Assembly: GCF_016862375.1 (NCBI RefSeq)
Contig: NZ_BOMV01000005.1
Span: 62,001-126,000 of the forward strand
Source: Paractinoplanes rishiriensis
GTDB taxonomy: Bacteria > Actinomycetota > Actinomycetes > Mycobacteriales > Micromonosporaceae
DNA length: 64,000 bases
Direction of reading: 5' to 3'
Shown: in pieces, positions 26,865-35,555 of the stretch
How positions within the stretch are numbered: the stretch's first letter is position 1
Layout: each line of letters begins with the position of its first letter
Made by a program: the position numbers and the translations under genes
The notes under the pieces: model-generated
Told to the model about the DNA's origin: nothing
What the model saw: the letters and a program-made list of their open reading frames with translations, nothing else
Database searches by the model: none

Positions 26865-29603
26865 ATGCGCTTCGGGGTCCTCGGCCCGCTGGTGATCCTG
26901 GACGACGACGGGGTCCGTCCGGTGCCCGTGGCCCGGCACCGCAGCCTGCTGGCAGCGCTGCTGCTGCAGGCCGGCCGCGCCATCCCGCTCGACGAACTGG
27001 CCGAGGTGGTCTGGGACGGCGACCCGCCACCCGGCGCCCGGGCCACCCTGCGCAACTACATGAAGCTGCTGCGCCGCTCGGTCGGCCCGCGGGCGGCGGC
27101 CCGGCTGATCACCCGCGCGCCCGGCTACCTGGTCGAGGCCGGTGACGACGAACTCGACCTGCGGCAGTTCACCGGCCTGGTCGCGACCGGCCGGGACGCG
27201 GCACGGGCCGGCGACTGGCCGGCGGCCCGGGAGCGGCTCGGCGCCGCGCTGGACCTGTGGCGCGGCCCCGCGTTCGCCGACGTCACCGCGCGGTCGATCC
27301 AGCAGGGCGAGGCGGCGCACCTGCACGAGCAGCGGCTCCAGGCGCTGGAGTGGCGGATCGAGGCCGACCTGCGGCTGGGCCGGCACGACGAGCTGGTCGG
27401 CGAGCTGCAGCGGCTGACCGGACAGGAGCCGCTCCGGGAACGGTTCGCCGAGCAGCTGATGCTCGCGCTCTACCGGGCCGGCCGGCAGGCCGACGCGCTG
27501 GCCGCCTACCGGACCGTCCGCGCGACGCTGGACGCCGAGCTGGCGGTCGAGCCGGGCCCGGCGTTGCAGACGCTGCACCGGCGCATCCTGGACGCCGACC
27601 CGGCCCTGGCCGCACCGGCGGTGGCCGCCGACCGACCGGCGCAGCTGCCGCTCGACCTGCGCGGATTCGCCGCCCGGGACGGCGAGCTGGCGGTGCTGGA
27701 CGACCTGCTCGCGACCGCCGCCGGCCGGCCCACCGCCGTGGTGATCACCGCGGTCTCCGGCACCGCGGGGGTGGGCAAGACCGTGCTGGCCGTGCACTGG
27801 GCGCACCGGGTCGCCGGCCGGTTCCCGGACGGCCAGCTCTACGTCAACCTGCGCGGCTTCGACCGGGACGACGCCCGGGTCGAGCCGGCCGAGGCGCTGC
27901 GCGGCTTCCTCGAGGCGATGGCGGTGCCGCCCGCGCGCATCCCGGCCGGGCTGGCCGAGCGGGCCGCGCTCTACCGCAGCACGCTGGCCGGCCGCCGGAT
28001 GCTGGTGCTGCTCGACAACGCCCGCGACGAGGACCAGGTCCGCCCGCTGCTGCCCGGCTCGTCCGCCTGCGTGGTGCTGGTGACCAGCCGCAACCAGCTG
28101 CCCGGGCTGATCGCCGCGGAGGGCGCGCACCCGATGCTGCTGGACGTGCTCGACCCGGCCGGCTGCCGGCGGCTGCTCGCCGAGCGGATCGGCACCGCGC
28201 GGCTGGGCGCCGACCCGGCGGCGGTGGACGCCATCGTGGACCGGTGCGCGCGACTGCCGCTGGCGCTGGCCGTGGTGGCGGCCCGGGCGGTCACCTATCC
28301 GGCGTTCCCGCTGCGCGAGCTGGCCGACGAGCTGGGCGCGCTGGACACGTTCGGGGTGCGGGCCGTGTTCGACGCGTCGTACCGGGCGCTGCCGGCCCCG
28401 GCCGCCCGGATGTTCCGGCTGCTCGGGCTGCACCCGGGGCCGCATCTGTCGGCGGGCGCGGCGGCCGGGCTGGCCGGGCTGCCGGCGGCCGAGACCCGGG
28501 CGGTGCTGGCCGAGCTGGTGCGGGCCAACCTGATCGCCGAGTACCGGCCGGGCCGGTACGCGTTCCACGACCTGCTGCGCGCGTACGCGGCCGAGCTGGC
28601 CGGCACCGACAGCGCGGCGGACCGGGCCGCGGCCACCCGCCGGGTGCTGGACCACTATTTGCACACCGCGCACCGGGCCGCCCTGCTGCTGCGGCCGCAC
28701 CGCGACCCGATCGAGCTGGCGCCACCCGCCCCCGGCGTCGAGCCGGAGCGGCCGGCCGACCGGGACGCGGCGCTGGCCTGGTTCACCGCCGAGGAACCGG
28801 TGCTGCTCGGCGCGGTCTCCTGGGCCGCCGCCACCGGCTTCGACGGGTACGTGTGGCGGCTGGCCTGGGCCGGTTCGGAGTACTTCGAGCGTAAGGGCCG
28901 CTGGCAGGAGCACCTGGCGGTCCACCACGCCGCCCGGGACGCGGCGGAGCGGGCCGGCGAACCCGTCGGGCTGGCGCACGCGTACCGCGGACTGGGTTTG
29001 GTCAATGCCCGCCTGAACCGGTACGACGAGGCGAACGCGTACCTGGAACTCGCTCTTGCCCAGTCCCGCGAGATCGGCGACCGGCCCGGCCAGGCACGCA
29101 CCCACAACAACCTCGGCTGGGTGCTGGAGGTGCAGGGCCGCTACCGGGAGGCGATCGAGCACGCCACCCGGGCCTACGAGCTGTACCGGGAGCTCGGGCA
29201 CGACGCCGGGCAGGCCAACGCGCTCAACAACATCGGCTGGTACCACGCCCTCGACGAGGACTTCGCGGCCGCCGTGCAGCGCTGCGAGCAGGCCCTCGCG
29301 GTGCACACCGCGATCGGCGACCGGAACGGGCAGGCGGCCACCCTGGACAGCATCGGGTATGCGCAGCACCGGCTCGGCGAGCACGGCCGGGCCATCGCGT
29401 CCTACCGGCGGGCCGTCGACCTCTTCGCCGAGGAGGGCAGCCGGTACATGGCGGCCACCACGCTGATCAATCTGGGTGACGCGTACGCCGCGGCCGGCGA
29501 CGGACCGGCCGCGGATACGTCGTGGCGGCGCGCGCTCGCCGAGCTGACCGAGCTGGGTCACCCGGACGCCGCCAAGGTGCGGGCGAAGCTGACCGGCCGC
29601 TAG
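26865..29603 (+). CDS. AfsR/SARP-family regulator (winged helix-BTAD-NB-ARC-TPR)
   Basis: 912 residues. An OmpR-like winged helix (1-95, starting M-R-F-G-V-L-G-P-L) is followed by a bacterial transcriptional activation domain (~100-245, ending E-P-G-P-A-L-Q-T-L-H-R-R-I-L). An NB-ARC ATPase (~270-560) has Walker A G-T-A-G-V-G-K-T and L-V-L-L-D-N-A-R-D for Walker B. C-terminal TPRs (~690-900) carry repeated N-N-[IL]-G-W motifs. SARPs bind direct heptamer repeats; two CGTGACG copies (26798-26804 and 26835-26841) lie just upstream, 37 bp apart, and are only candidates. The divergent surface-protein gene is the obvious first target. Such regulators often control secondary metabolism, but no cluster follows. 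Confidence 0.94.
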   Translation: MRFGVLGPLVILDDDGVRPVPVARHRSLLAALLLQAGRAIPLDELAEVVWDGDPPPGARATLRNYMKLLRRSVGPRAAARLITRAPGYLVEAGDDELDLRQFTGLVATGRDAARAGDWPAARERLGAALDLWRGPAFADVTARSIQQGEAAHLHEQRLQALEWRIEADLRLGRHDELVGELQRLTGQEPLRERFAEQLMLALYRAGRQADALAAYRTVRATLDAELAVEPGPALQTLHRRILDADPALAAPAVAADRPAQLPLDLRGFAARDGELAVLDDLLATAAGRPTAVVITAVSGTAGVGKTVLAVHWAHRVAGRFPDGQLYVNLRGFDRDDARVEPAEALRGFLEAMAVPPARIPAGLAERAALYRSTLAGRRMLVLLDNARDEDQVRPLLPGSSACVVLVTSRNQLPGLIAAEGAHPMLLDVLDPAGCRRLLAERIGTARLGADPAAVDAIVDRCARLPLALAVVAARAVTYPAFPLRELADELGALDTFGVRAVFDASYRALPAPAARMFRLLGLHPGPHLSAGAAAGLAGLPAAETRAVLAELVRANLIAEYRPGRYAFHDLLRAYAAELAGTDSAADRAAATRRVLDHYLHTAHRAALLLRPHRDPIELAPPAPGVEPERPADRDAALAWFTAEEPVLLGAVSWAAATGFDGYVWRLAWAGSEYFERKGRWQEHLAVHHAARDAAERAGEPVGLAHAYRGLGLVNARLNRYDEANAYLELALAQSREIGDRPGQARTHNNLGWVLEVQGRYREAIEHATRAYELYRELGHDAGQANALNNIGWYHALDEDFAAAVQRCEQALAVHTAIGDRNGQAATLDSIGYAQHRLGEHGRAIASYRRAVDLFAEEGSRYMAATTLINLGDAYAAAGDGPAADTSWRRALAELTELGHPDAAKVRAKLTGR

Positions 29604-29619
29604 CTGATCCGGTGACAGG

Positions 29620-30807
29620 TCAGGCGACCTGCATGCGCTCGCCGAGGCCGCGCAGTTCCGTGCCGCCGGCCTGTCGCCGGGAGCGTTCCAGCAGCATCCG
29701 GGTGGTTTCCTGGGCCATTGCCGAGGTGTGTACGTGCTGCGGCGCCAGCCGTTCGGCGGTCAGCAGGAAGCGCACCGCCTCGCGGTCCCGGCCGCGCATG
29801 CGGGCCAGCGCGCGAGCCGTGTCGGCGTAGTAGAAGACCTGCCGGAACCCGGCCGGGATGGCCGCCGGGTTGGTGCTGCGGGCGGTCTCCGCGGCCCGGC
29901 CCGGGTCGCCGCCGTCGACCTCGACCCCGATCCGCCAGATGCCCACGTTGGTCGGTCCGAAGTAGAGGCCCATCGTGGTGGTCTCGCCGGTGCGGCCGGC
30001 CAGCCCGTCCGCCTCGGCCAGCCACTGCCGGCTGTCGTCCAGCTTCTTCAGACCACGGCTCGCATACGCGCAGATCAGCTGCAGGGTGCCGAGCACCTCG
30101 GTGCCGCCCGGCAGCCCGGCGTGCGGGCGCAGGTCGTCCACCGCGCGGCCGGCGAGGGTGAGCCCGCGCTGGTAGGCACCGCAGGCGGTGGCCGCGCCGG
30201 CCCGGGCGTACCCGGCATAGCCGCGCAGCACCGGGTCGCCGGCGGCCTCGGCCGCGTCCCGGCACCGCTCGGCGCCGAGCCAGGAGTCGGCCGGGTAACC
30301 CAGGTTGCGCAGCACCGACGAGGCCATGAAGGTGGCGTGGCAGAGCAGCCGCCACGCGGCCGCGGCGTGCAGGTTGCGCAGCAGGTCCGGGAGCAGCCGC
30401 GCGGTACCGGCGTAGTCGCAGGCCTGCCGCAGCGAGTCGGCGAGCTCGACGACCCGGGTCAGCTCGGTCATCGGTGGCACGGCCCGCTCGCCGGCCGGCT
30501 CGGTGAGGTCGACGTCGACCAGCGCCTGCCGGACGCCGTGCACCGCGGCGTGCGCCGCCACCGCGGCCCGGTCGGCGGCCGGCACCGGCGTGCCGGCCAG
30601 GTCGACCGGGGCGCACTCCAGCGCGCCGGCGATGTCGGCCAGCATGAACCGGTTGTCGGCCCCCTGCCGTCCCCGCTCGATCCGGCTCCAGGTGGCGTGT
30701 GAAACTCCGGCCCGGCTGGCCGCGTACCGGATGCTCCACCCACGCAGCAGGCGGCGCGCCCGGATCCGTTCCCCGATGGTGGGGTCCTGACTAGGTCGTG
30801 GACTCAT
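29620..30807 (-). CDS. XRE-family regulator with TPR-like C-terminal region
   Basis: A 395-residue protein with an N-terminal helix-turn-helix (residues ~11-65: I-G-E-R-I-R-A-R-R-L-L-R-G-W-S then S-H-A-T-W-S-R-I-E-R-G). A ~300-residue all-helical region follows, resembling the TPR-like sensors of Rgg/PlcR-type and actinomycete XRE regulators. The ligand is unknown. It is convergent with the AfsR-like gene (16 bp apart) and lies 54 bp downstream of the PepSY gene on the same strand. Confidence 0.88.
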   Translation of the reverse strand: MSPRPSQDPTIGERIRARRLLRGWSIRYAASRAGVSHATWSRIERGRQGADNRFMLADIAGALECAPVDLAGTPVPAADRAAVAAHAAVHGVRQALVDVDLTEPAGERAVPPMTELTRVVELADSLRQACDYAGTARLLPDLLRNLHAAAAWRLLCHATFMASSVLRNLGYPADSWLGAERCRDAAEAAGDPVLRGYAGYARAGAATACGAYQRGLTLAGRAVDDLRPHAGLPGGTEVLGTLQLICAYASRGLKKLDDSRQWLAEADGLAGRTGETTTMGLYFGPTNVGIWRIGVEVDGGDPGRAAETARSTNPAAIPAGFRQVFYYADTARALARMRGRDREAVRFLLTAERLAPQHVHTSAMAQETTRMLLERSRRQAGGTELRGLGERMQVA

Positions 30808-30861
30808 GCCGCGACGGTAACCAGGGCGGCCGGGCCGGGTGGTGCATGCCTGTACCGGTGG

Positions 30862-31200
30862 TCAGTCGTCGGCGAGCACGGCGCCGCTCACCGCGTCGAC
30901 GTCCACCTCCCGCTCGTCGCCGCGCAGCAGGAACTCGACCTCCCAGATCGGGCCGCCGGCGCGCTCGTCGAGTTCGGCCTCGAGAACCCGGGCGCCGGGA
31001 AAGCGCTGGGCGACGATGCCGGCCGCCTGGACCGCGTTGACCGGGCGCGGGCCGAACTGCGCGTCCAGATCCGGGTCGATCTCGATTTCAAAGCCCGCGC
31101 TGTCGTCCCGGCTGTCTTTGGCGGTAGCCAGGGCAGTGCCGGCCACCAGGGGCAGTGCCACCCCCGCAACGGTGACCGCTACCAGCATGATTCGGCGCAT
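30862..31200 (-). CDS. secreted PepSY-domain protein
   Basis: A 112-residue protein with a signal peptide (1-~26, ending T-A-L-A) and one PepSY domain (~52-112) containing A-V-Q-A-A-G-I-V-A-Q-R-F-P-G-A, W-E-V-E-F and V-D-A-V-S-G. PepSY domains inhibit or bind partners outside the membrane and often accompany two-component systems. Here the gene lies 90 bp downstream of the histidine kinase on the same strand, so it may be co-transcribed or serve as an accessory or feedback component. Confidence 0.85.
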   Translation of the reverse strand: MRRIMLVAVTVAGVALPLVAGTALATAKDSRDDSAGFEIEIDPDLDAQFGPRPVNAVQAAGIVAQRFPGARVLEAELDERAGGPIWEVEFLLRGDEREVDVDAVSGAVLADD

Positions 31201-31290
31201 CGGAACCTCCCACGATCGGCGTCGGTGTCACCGGGAGGTACGCCGCCGGCCGGGCCGCGGGTCAGGGCCGCGACGAAGCCTCGCCCGGCC

Positions 31291-32652
31291 CTAACCGATT
31301 CCTGGCAGAACGACGACCGCGTCCACGCCGGTGGGCTCGGCGGCGTCCAGCCGGACCCGGCCGCCGCTCGCCTCGGCCAGCTTGCGCACCAGGGCCAGCC
31401 CGAGGCCGGTACCGCCCTTCGCCGCACCCGGCGCCCGCCAGAACGGCTGGAGGGCCTGGTCCCGCTGGTCGTCGGTGAGGCCGGCACCCGCGTCGACCAC
31501 GTGCACCTCGACCAGGCCGGCCACCACCCGCCAGGTGACCGCGATGGTCGAGCCGGCCGGGGCGATGTTCAGCGCGTTGGACAGCAGGTTGTCGAGGATC
31601 TGGTCGAGCGCTCCCGGGATCGCCCGGACCCACAGGTCGTCCGGGCCGCGGACGGTCAGCGTCACGCCGCGGTCCTCGGCCACCGGCCGCCACACCGCGG
31701 CCCGCTCGCCCGCCGCGTCGGCCACCGCGACCGGCTCGGACGGCTGGCTGGTGTGCTCCGCGCGGGTCATCGCCAGCAGCGTGTCGACCAGGGTGGCCAG
31801 CCGGTCGGTCTCGACCAGGGCGGCGCGCAGGTTGGCCTCGCCGCCCGCGGCCACATCCGGCTCGAGGTTCTCCAGCCGCAGGCGCAGCGCCGCCAGCGGG
31901 GTCTTGAGCTGGTGCGAGGCGTGCCCGACGAAGGACCGCTGGGCCGCGATGAGGTCCTGCAGCCGGGTCGCGGTGGCGTCGAGGGTGGCGGCCAGGCGGC
32001 GCAGCTCCGGCGGCCCGGTCACCGCGGGCGCGGCCGGTGCCGCGGCACCGTCGGCCAGGTTCCGGGTCGCTCTTTCCAGCAGCCGTACGGGTCGGCCGAT
32101 CCACCGGGCCAGGCCGACCGCGACCAGGGCGCCGCAGGCCAGCACGGACACCGCGACGATCGCCAGCACGTACCAGAACTGATGGATGCGCGCGTTCATG
32201 GCGGCGGTCGGCACGCTGACCCGCAGCGCGCCCTGGGCCCGGTTGCCGGGGTGGAGCGGCACCGCCACCGACATCATCGGCACCCCGGCCACCTCGGTCA
32301 TCCCGCTGCTGATCTGCACCTGACCGGCCAGCACCGCGTGCAGGTCGCCGGCCGGCAGCGGGGTGGCGCCCTCCGGCCGGGTGGCGGCCATCGGGCGGCC
32401 GGCGGCGTCCACCACGTCGACCTCGCCGCCCCAGCGGTGCGCCGACTCGTGCGCGAGCAGCACCACCTGGCCGGGGTTGCCGCGGCTCAGCGCGGTGTCC
32501 ATGAACGCGGCCAGGACCTCCGCGTCGTGCTCCAACTGGGCGAACGCGCGCTGCTGCTCGCTGCGCTGATAGACGTAGCCGAGCGGCAGCGCCAGCCCGG
32601 CGAGCACCACCAGGGCCAGCGAAAGGTAGGTGAACAGCAGGCGTCGAGTCAT
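31291..32652 (-). CDS. two-component sensor histidine kinase (HisKA-HATPase)
   Basis: 453 residues. A membrane helix (~5-27), an extracytoplasmic sensor of ~125 residues, a second membrane helix (~160-182), HAMP (~183-235), then a HisKA domain with phospho-acceptor His247 in H-A-S-H-Q-L-K-T-P. The HATPase domain has N box L-D-Q-I-L-D-N-L-L-S-N-A and G box G-T-G-L-G-L-A-L-V. The cognate response regulator is encoded divergently 71 bp away rather than in the same operon, which is less usual. The stimulus is unknown; the neighbouring PepSY protein may take part. Confidence 0.95.
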   Translation of the reverse strand: MTRRLLFTYLSLALVVLAGLALPLGYVYQRSEQQRAFAQLEHDAEVLAAFMDTALSRGNPGQVVLLAHESAHRWGGEVDVVDAAGRPMAATRPEGATPLPAGDLHAVLAGQVQISSGMTEVAGVPMMSVAVPLHPGNRAQGALRVSVPTAAMNARIHQFWYVLAIVAVSVLACGALVAVGLARWIGRPVRLLERATRNLADGAAAPAAPAVTGPPELRRLAATLDATATRLQDLIAAQRSFVGHASHQLKTPLAALRLRLENLEPDVAAGGEANLRAALVETDRLATLVDTLLAMTRAEHTSQPSEPVAVADAAGERAAVWRPVAEDRGVTLTVRGPDDLWVRAIPGALDQILDNLLSNALNIAPAGSTIAVTWRVVAGLVEVHVVDAGAGLTDDQRDQALQPFWRAPGAAKGGTGLGLALVRKLAEASGGRVRLDAAEPTGVDAVVVLPGIG

Positions 32653-32723
32653 GGCGGCTCGAAATACGGCCGGCCGGGGCGTACCGGTTCAACCGCGGGC
32701 GTCCGTGGCCCGTACCACCCGGC

Positions 32724-33380
32724 GTGCAGATTCTCCTGGTCGAGGACGACGATTCGATCGCCGAGCCGCTGGTCGACGGCCTGCGCCGGTACGGCATCGC
32801 GGCGCACCACGTGGCCACCGGCGCCGCCGCGCTGGTCGCCCCGCCGGGCGACTTCGTGCTGCTCGACCTGGGCCTGCCGGACATCGACGGCATCGACGTG
32901 TGCCGCCGGCTGCGCGCGGCCGGCGACGTGCCCATCATCATGCTGACCGCGCGCGGCGACGAGGCCGACCGGGTTCTCGGCCTGGAGATCGGCGCCGACG
33001 ACTACGTGGCGAAGCCGTTCAGCACCCGGGAACTGGTGGCCCGGATGCGGGCGATCAGCCGGCGCACCGGTGTCGGCGGCCGCTCCCCCGCGGTACGCCT
33101 CGGCCCGCTGGAGATCGACGAGCGCACCCGGCAGGCGAGCCTGGACGGCGTGCCGCTGGCGCTCACGCCGAAGGAATACCAGCTGCTCTGCGTTCTGGCA
33201 GCCGACCCCGGCGCGGTGGTGGACCGGCGCCGGATCCTGGAGACGGTGTGGGAGCCGAACTTCTTCGGGCACACCAAGACGCTGGACTTCCACGTCGCCA
33301 CGCTGCGCCGCAAGCTGGGCGACCCGCGCTGGATCGAGAACCGGCGCGGCGTCGGCTTCCGGCTCACCGTGCCGGAGTAG
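32724..33380 (+). CDS. OmpR/PhoB-family response regulator
   Basis: 218 residues: receiver domain (1-115) with acidic D8-D9-D10, phospho-acceptor Asp48 (L-L-D-L-G-L-P-D-I-D-G) and the K-P-F switch lysine, then a winged helix (~125-217) with P-K-E-Y-Q-L-L and the V-D-F-H-V-A-T-L-R-R-K-L recognition region. GTG 32724 is the only start giving a complete receiver. It is divergent from its probable kinase, so a shared 71-bp promoter region allows mutual autoregulation. The last 17 bp overlap the convergent propeller gene. Confidence 0.94.
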   Translation: MQILLVEDDDSIAEPLVDGLRRYGIAAHHVATGAAALVAPPGDFVLLDLGLPDIDGIDVCRRLRAAGDVPIIMLTARGDEADRVLGLEIGADDYVAKPFSTRELVARMRAISRRTGVGGRSPAVRLGPLEIDERTRQASLDGVPLALTPKEYQLLCVLAADPGAVVDRRRILETVWEPNFFGHTKTLDFHVATLRRKLGDPRWIENRRGVGFRLTVPE

Positions 33381-34473
33381 GCAGCTGGTGCGCTGAGAGC
33401 AGGCCGCAACGATGTGCGGCCAGGAGCCAGGAGCCGCCGATCAGGGTGATCGACTCGGGCCCGTCGGGCATGCCGTCGACCGGGCCGGTGTACCCGGCGG
33501 TGGCGTAGGTGTGCTCGTCGACCCGGGAGCCACTGGCGCAGGTGAAGACCCGGTCGCCGGTCACCACCGCGGACTCGACCACCACCTCGGCGCCGGGCAC
33601 CGACCAGCGGCCGACCACGCCCTCGCCGGCCAGGATCTCCTTGAGGCCGCCGACGCCGGCCACGTAGATCCGCCCGTCCTGTACCCACATCCGCTCGGGG
33701 TACTCGCCGGTCGGGCAGCTCCACCGGCCGGGCACGGTCAGCAGGCCGCAGTGGCCGGCCAGCACCAGGTCGCCGTCCGGCAGGTAGGCCGCGGCGCGCA
33801 CCGAACCGGGCACCACCCCGACCGCCGCGCCGGTCGCCGCGTCGATCTCGACCGCGCCCGCGTTCGTGGCGATCACCAGCCGCTCGCCGACCGGATCGGC
33901 GGCCAGCCCGGACGCGGCGGCCGGCAGGCGGGTCTGCCACCGCATCCGGCCGGCCTCGTCCAGCCGGAACAGCCAGCCGCCGGCCGTGATCCCCGCGACC
34001 CCGCCGGGCAGCGGCACCACCTGGCGGGTGGCGCCGCAGCCGGTGCGGTGGTGGTCCTCGACGACGAGCGTCCAGGCCAGGCCCCGGCGCAGGCGAACCA
34101 CGCCGACCCCGGCCCCGGTGGCGACGTACGCGACGGCCGGGTCGCCGGCCGCCGCGCGTACCTCCCAGATCGTGCCGAACCCCGACGGCGCCGTCACCAG
34201 CGCACCCAGCGGGGGAACCGCGGAGATCGGCACTTTCACGCCGTCGTCGGCGATCGCGGTCACCTCGCCGGTGCCCGCGTCCACCGTCGCGGTGCACAGC
34301 CAACTGCCCCGGGCGAACTGCACCAGGTAGACGGCGCGGCCGGACTCACGGACGACCCGAACGCCCGCAAGCCGGCCCCCGCCGGCCTCCCGGAGCGCCC
34401 GGTCGGCCGCCAGGCCGGCATCGACCGCCACCGGGAAGTCCCCACCCGGGCGTCGCGCCGAAACCTCACGCAT
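33364..34473 (-). CDS. beta-propeller (WD40/PQQ-like) protein of unknown role
   Basis: 369 residues from the ATG at 34473 (the frame opens earlier, but that would overlap the promoter of the divergent LLM gene). The protein consists of repeated blade-like segments with G-x-L/V-x-x-x-D/A-A-x-T-G endings, typical of quinoprotein-like propellers, for example I-D-A-A-T-G-A-A-V-G. No signal peptide, membrane helix or enzyme motif is seen, so an intracellular scaffold or sensor is possible. Function cannot be assigned. Confidence 0.7.
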   Translation of the reverse strand: MREVSARRPGGDFPVAVDAGLAADRALREAGGGRLAGVRVVRESGRAVYLVQFARGSWLCTATVDAGTGEVTAIADDGVKVPISAVPPLGALVTAPSGFGTIWEVRAAAGDPAVAYVATGAGVGVVRLRRGLAWTLVVEDHHRTGCGATRQVVPLPGGVAGITAGGWLFRLDEAGRMRWQTRLPAAASGLAADPVGERLVIATNAGAVEIDAATGAAVGVVPGSVRAAAYLPDGDLVLAGHCGLLTVPGRWSCPTGEYPERMWVQDGRIYVAGVGGLKEILAGEGVVGRWSVPGAEVVVESAVVTGDRVFTCASGSRVDEHTYATAGYTGPVDGMPDGPESITLIGGSWLLAAHRCGLLSAHQLPTPAR

Positions 34474-34582
34474 CTCCACCTCCGCCGCATCGGCCGTGCG
34501 TGAAGACAACACGACGGTTCCGGCGAACTGGTTCGGCTCCTGGGCGATTCCTAACCAACTGCTCTGGGTAACCACTACGCAC

Positions 34583-35539
34583 ATGACGGAGTACGGCATT
34601 CACGCCTCGCATGAGCAGATCCCGCCCACCGACCTGCTCGCCGCCGTGGTCGCGGCGGAACGGCACGGCTTCGACGCGGCGATGTGCTCCGACCATTTCT
34701 CGCCGTGGAGCAGCCGGCAGGGGCAGTCCGCGTTCGCCTGGTCCTGGCTGGGGGCCGCGCTGCAGGCCACCAACCTGTCGTTCGGCGTGGTGAACGCGCC
34801 CGGCCAGCGCTACCACCCGGCGATCATCGCGCAGGCCATCGGCACGCTCGGGGCGATGTTCCCGGGCCGGTTCTGGACCGCGCTGGGCAGCGGCGAGTAC
34901 AGCAACGAGCACATCACCGGCGAGCCGTGGCCGCGCAAGGAGGTACGGGAGGCCCGGCTGCTCGAGTGCGTGGACGTGATCCGCGAGCTGATGGCCGGTC
35001 AGGAGGTCACCCGGGACGGCCTGGTCAAGGTCGACCGGGCCCGGCTGTGGACCCGTCCGGCCGAGCCGCCGCCGCTGATCGGCGCCGCGGTCAGCACCAA
35101 GACCGCGGCCTGGTGCGCCGGTTGGGCCGACGGGCTGGTGACGGTCAACGCGCCAGTTGCCCGCCTGCGCCAGATGATCGACGCGTACCGGGGTGCCGGC
35201 GGCCGCGGACCGGTCTGCCTTCAGGTGCACCTGAGCTGGGCGCCGACCGAGGAGGAGGCCGAGACACTGGCGCACGACCAGTGGCGGAGCAACATCTTCC
35301 AGCCGCCGGTCTGCTGGGACCTCGAAACGGTCGAGCACTTCGACGTGGTGAGCGAGAACGTGACGGTCGACCAGGTGCGCCAGGTCGTGAACATCTCGGC
35401 CGACCTGGAGCGGCACATCGAGTGGCTGCGGGAGTACGCGTCGCTCGGCTTCGACCGGATCTACCTGCACCACGTCGGGCAGGACCTCATGCCGTTCGTT
35501 TCCACGTTCGGCGACAAGGTCCTGCCCGCGTTGCGTTAG
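34583..35539 (+). CDS. LLM-class oxidoreductase, TIGR03885-like
   Basis: 318 residues of the luciferase-like fold. The opening G-I-H-A-S-H-E-Q-I-P-P, C-S-D-H-F-S-P-W, F-A-W-S-W-L-G-A-A-L-Q-A-T and P-G-Q-R-Y-H-P-A-I-I-A-Q are hallmarks of the LLM subgroup I recall as TIGR03885, with relatives in F420-dependent glucose-6-phosphate dehydrogenase-like enzymes. Cofactor (FMN or F420) and substrate are undecided. ATG 34583 fits the family start. It stands alone, divergent from the propeller gene. Confidence 0.85.
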   Translation: MTEYGIHASHEQIPPTDLLAAVVAAERHGFDAAMCSDHFSPWSSRQGQSAFAWSWLGAALQATNLSFGVVNAPGQRYHPAIIAQAIGTLGAMFPGRFWTALGSGEYSNEHITGEPWPRKEVREARLLECVDVIRELMAGQEVTRDGLVKVDRARLWTRPAEPPPLIGAAVSTKTAAWCAGWADGLVTVNAPVARLRQMIDAYRGAGGRGPVCLQVHLSWAPTEEEAETLAHDQWRSNIFQPPVCWDLETVEHFDVVSENVTVDQVRQVVNISADLERHIEWLREYASLGFDRIYLHHVGQDLMPFVSTFGDKVLPALR

Positions 35540-35555
35540 TTACTCAGTTACCTCG

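Noticed and set aside
26769..29561. Long minus-strand open frame (930 codons)
   Set aside because: Antisense shadow of the AfsR-like regulator, whose domains are unmistakable; the mirror translation has no family pattern.
26865..30807. Secondary-metabolite cluster suggested by AfsR/SARP and LAL regulators
   Set aside because: No PKS, NRPS, terpene, lanthipeptide or other scaffold enzyme is present in the window.
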